A DNA stretch of 7,515 nucleotides, taken from positions 1 through 7,515 of the forward strand of contig DASQUP010000163.1 of NCBI GenBank assembly GCA_035641235.1, in the 5' to 3' direction. The stretch is from DASQUP01 sp035641235 (lineage in GTDB: Bacteria; Actinomycetota; CADDZG01; WHSQ01). Made by a program: the position numbers and the translations under genes. Positions 5,659-7,515 of this stretch are shown here, one piece after another. The first letter of the stretch is position 1, and the number at the start of each line of letters is the position of its first letter. The notes beneath the pieces are model-generated. The model made no database searches. It saw only the letters and a list, made by a program, of their open reading frames with translations, and was not told the DNA's origin.

Positions 5659-5671
5659 GTATCGGCACGGC

Positions 5672-5677
5672 TATAGT
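5672..5677 (+). promoter_or_regulatory. -10 box for trpB2
   Basis: TATAGT matches the -10 consensus in five of six bases in an otherwise GC-rich region. Transcription would begin near 5684, leaving about 27 bases of leader before the ATG at 5711. No good -35 is seen about 17 bases upstream. Confidence 0.5.
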
Positions 5678-5698
5678 TTGAGCATTCGTCCTGAAGCC

Positions 5699-5706
5699 GG
5701 GGAGGT
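5699..5706 (+). promoter_or_regulatory. ribosome binding site that fixes the trpB2 start
   Basis: GGGGAGGT ends four bases before the ATG at 5711. It supports this start over an in-frame TTG at 5678, which directly follows the putative -10 box and so could not be in the transcript. Confidence 0.75.
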
Positions 5707-5710
5707 CGTT

Positions 5711-7096
5711 ATGCCGCGAGATGACATCAACAAGATCGTTCTTGCCGACTCCGAGCTCCCTACCGCCTGGTACAACATCCTCCCCGACCTTCCCGGCGAG
5801 GGGAAACCTCCCCTCCACCCGGGAACCGGTGAGCCGATCAGCCCCGCCGACCTGGCGCCGCTGTTCCCCGAATCGCTGATCATGCAGGAGGTATCAAGCG
5901 ACTCGTGGATCGACATCCCGGGCCCGATCCTCGACGTGTACAGGATATGGAGGCCGACGCCGCTGTACCGGGCGCGCCGCTTGGAAAATGCTCTCGGGCT
6001 TACACCCGGAAAACAGCGGATCTACTACAAGTACGAGGGTGTATCCCCCGCCGGATCTCACAAGCCGAACACCGCCGTCGCGCAGGCCTATTACAACAAG
6101 GCCGCCGGCATCCGGCGTTTGAGCACAGAGACCGGCGCCGGTCAGTGGGGTTCGGCCCTGGCGATGGCATGCCAGTTCTTCGGACTCGACTGTCTCGTGT
6201 TCATGGTCAAGGTTTCCTACGAGCAGAAGCCGTACCGGCGCGTGTTGATGCAGTCGTGGGGCGCCGAGGTGCATCCCTCGCCATCGCAGGAGACTCAGTC
6301 CGGACGCAAGATCCTCGAAGAGCACCCGGACTCGACCGGTTCGCTCGGGATAGCCATCTCCGAAGCCGTCGAGATCGCAGCGACCAACCCCGACACCAAC
6401 TATTCGCTGGGCTCCGTGCTGAACCACGTGTGTTTGCACCAGACGGTCGTCGGCCTCGAGGCGCGCAAGCAGATGGAGGCGTTCGAGGACGTCCCCGACG
6501 TCATAGTGGGATGTGTCGGGGGCGGATCGAACTACGCCGGGCTCTCTTATCCGTTCATCATGGACAACCTGAAGAGCGGAGCGAAGACACGCTACCTTGC
6601 AGTCGAACCCGAGGCATGCCCGACGCTGACGCGTGGCCAATTCGCATACGACTTTGGCGATACGGCGGGCACGACTCCCCTGCTTCCGATGTACACGCTC
6701 GGGCACCAGTTTGTCCCGCCCCCGGTCCATGCGGGCGGCCTGCGTTACCACGGTGACGCGCCGACGCTCTGCGCGCTCGTCCAGTCCGGGATCATGGAGG
6801 CAGTTGCTTACCCGCAGATCCCCGTGTTCGAGGCAGCGATCATGTTCGCCCGGGCGGAAGGCCTGCTGCCGGGACCGGAGCCGGCGCACGCGCTCAAGGG
6901 AGCGATCGACGAGGCTCTGGCCGCTCGTGAGGCCGACGCGGAGCGCGTGGTGCTGTTCAACCTCTGCGGGCACGGGCACTTCGACATGAGCGCGTACGAC
7001 TCCTACCTGAACGGGACGATGGAGGACTTCACGCTGCCGGACGAGGCCCTGGAGGCATCACTGGGCAAGCTGCCTCCGCAGCCCCAACCCGTGTAG
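5711..7096 (+). CDS. trpB2: tryptophan synthase beta chain 2 (TrpB2-type, PLP-dependent)
   Basis: This 461-residue protein is a TrpB2-type tryptophan synthase beta chain, longer than classical TrpB (about 400 residues). It would join indole and serine to make tryptophan. The N-terminal segment WYNILPDLP (20-28) and RPTPLYRARRLE (81-92) are typical of TrpB2. GSHKPNTA (115-122) holds the PLP-binding Lys118. ETGAGQWG (140-147) carries the catalytic Glu140, SLGSVLNHVCLHQTVVG (232-248) is family-like, and GGGSN (270-274) binds the cofactor phosphate. AGGLRYHGDAPT (341-352) and LFNLCGHGHFDM (415-426) also fit TrpB2. No trpA or other trp-biosynthesis gene adjoins it. TrpB2 enzymes are thought to work without strong TrpA coupling, as indole scavengers or with other acceptors and donors, so salvage or a specialised role is possible. 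It is divergent from the decarboxylase operon and convergent with a second cyclase-family gene. Confidence 0.94.
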   Translation: MPRDDINKIVLADSELPTAWYNILPDLPGEGKPPLHPGTGEPISPADLAPLFPESLIMQEVSSDSWIDIPGPILDVYRIWRPTPLYRARRLENALGLTPGKQRIYYKYEGVSPAGSHKPNTAVAQAYYNKAAGIRRLSTETGAGQWGSALAMACQFFGLDCLVFMVKVSYEQKPYRRVLMQSWGAEVHPSPSQETQSGRKILEEHPDSTGSLGIAISEAVEIAATNPDTNYSLGSVLNHVCLHQTVVGLEARKQMEAFEDVPDVIVGCVGGGSNYAGLSYPFIMDNLKSGAKTRYLAVEPEACPTLTRGQFAYDFGDTAGTTPLLPMYTLGHQFVPPPVHAGGLRYHGDAPTLCALVQSGIMEAVAYPQIPVFEAAIMFARAEGLLPGPEPAHALKGAIDEALAAREADAERVVLFNLCGHGHFDMSAYDSYLNGTMEDFTLPDEALEASLGKLPPQPQPV

Positions 7097-7244
7097 AGCG
7101 AGGCGAGGATCGCTACGTCCGACCGCGACGCCGGAGCGAGAACGGCGCCGTCGTCGAAGGCGACTGTGGGCTTGGAGCCTGAGGCGATGGCGCCGCTCGC
7201 AGCGAAGGCTGATCAGCGGCAGCTAGTGTTCGGAGCATAGAGCG

Positions 7245-7515
7245 TTACCAGTGCGCCACCACCCGGCACGGGCCTCCGGAGCCCTCCTCCCACGGGATCA
7301 CGCCGACGAAAGCCTCGGCCCCGCGCGGCGGGATCAGGCTCAAGTTGGCGAGACTCTCGATTCCGTATTTGTCGGCGCCGAGGAGCGTGACGTGAACGTC
7401 AAAGGTCGTCGAAGCTCCAACGTCGAGACTGAGCGTATCGACTCCGATGCCCGTGATGCTGCGGTTAGCCAGCAGCCACTCGACGGCATCGATTCCAAAG
7501 CCGGGAAAGTGGTAC
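7245..7515 (-). CDS. cyclase family metal hydrolase, C-terminal part (cut by window edge)
   Basis: The minus strand stays open from the window end to a TAA at 7247-7245 and encodes the last 89 residues of a cyclase-family hydrolase; the metal-binding HxGTHxD motif must lie beyond the edge. Visible segments are YHFPGFGIDAVEWLL (first 15 residues), GIGVDTLSLDVG, LLGADKYGIESLANL and GSGGPCRVVAHW at the end. They align in order with the hydrolase at 3664-4509 (GVGVETVGTDAG, LLGAGKYGLTQLANL, GSGSPCRAMAL), but the two differ enough to be separate paralogues, not a recent duplication. The DTLSLDVGAS form is the commoner one in this family as I know it. The gene is convergent with trpB2 across 148 bp. 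Confidence 0.85.
   Translation of the reverse strand, partial: YHFPGFGIDAVEWLLANRSITGIGVDTLSLDVGASTTFDVHVTLLGADKYGIESLANLSLIPPRGAEAFVGVIPWEEGSGGPCRVVAHW

Noticed and set aside
5678..5710. TTG at 5678 as start of trpB2
   Set aside because: It directly follows the likely -10 box and has no ribosome site, whereas the ATG at 5711 has a strong one.
5894..6979. 361-codon open frame on the minus strand inside trpB2
   Set aside because: No recognisable domain; it mirrors a clear TrpB2 coding frame and is explained by GC-rich codon use.
7097..7244. Possible terminator between trpB2 and the partial hydrolase (short stem GCGA-GGA-TCGC at 7103-7113; palindrome GCTGATCAGC at 7208-7217)
   Set aside because: The stems are only four or five pairs, with no U-tract, and a 10-base palindrome of this kind is common by chance; nothing firm is seen in this 148-bp gap.

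Overview
The window is GC-rich (roughly two thirds G+C by eye) and densely coded, with short intergenic gaps, GTG starts and 4-base stop/start overlaps. At two genes a TAnnnT -10-like box ends exactly six bases before the start codon and no clear Shine-Dalgarno sequence is present, which is the pattern of leaderless transcripts. Together with an InhA-like enoyl-ACP reductase and a TrpB2-type tryptophan synthase beta chain, this suggests an actinobacterium, possibly an environmental lineage outside the well-studied genera. That assignment is inference.

Layout. (1) 29-1168, minus: an acyl-CoA dehydrogenase. (2) 1169-1249: an 81-bp divergent control region with a 7+7 bp inverted repeat. (3) 1250-2608, plus: a PaaK-type phenylacetate-CoA-ligase-like adenylate-forming enzyme, followed by a 68-residue unrecognised protein (2605-2811) joined to it by a GTGA overlap. 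(4) 2828-3613, plus: an InhA/FabI-type enoyl-ACP reductase, probably with its own leaderless promoter. (5) 3614-3663: a 50-bp gap between convergent genes, almost filled by a long imperfect hairpin. (6) 5590 down to 3664, minus: a tightly overlapping three-gene operon with the PYR-domain and PP-domain subunits of a split thiamine-diphosphate 2-oxo-acid decarboxylase of the sulfopyruvate/phosphonopyruvate decarboxylase type, then a cyclase-family (kynurenine formamidase / isatin hydrolase fold) metal hydrolase. (7) 5591-5710: a second divergent control region. (8) 5711-7096, plus: TrpB2. (9) 7245-7515, minus: the C-terminal end of a second cyclase-family hydrolase, cut by the window edge.

How the genes may work together. 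The ligase and acyl-CoA dehydrogenase, transcribed from a shared control region, look like an activate-then-dehydrogenate pair acting on an organic acid as its CoA thioester. The split decarboxylase co-translated with a cyclase-family hydrolase suggests that the hydrolase opens a cyclic lactam, amide or lactone and the decarboxylase acts on a 2-oxo acid. An isatin -> isatinate -> decarboxylated product route would fit, and the neighbouring TrpB2 would supply an indole connection. This is a hypothesis from gene content only. The enoyl reductase is most simply housekeeping fatty-acid synthesis. No mobile element, CRISPR array, tRNA or rRNA was seen.
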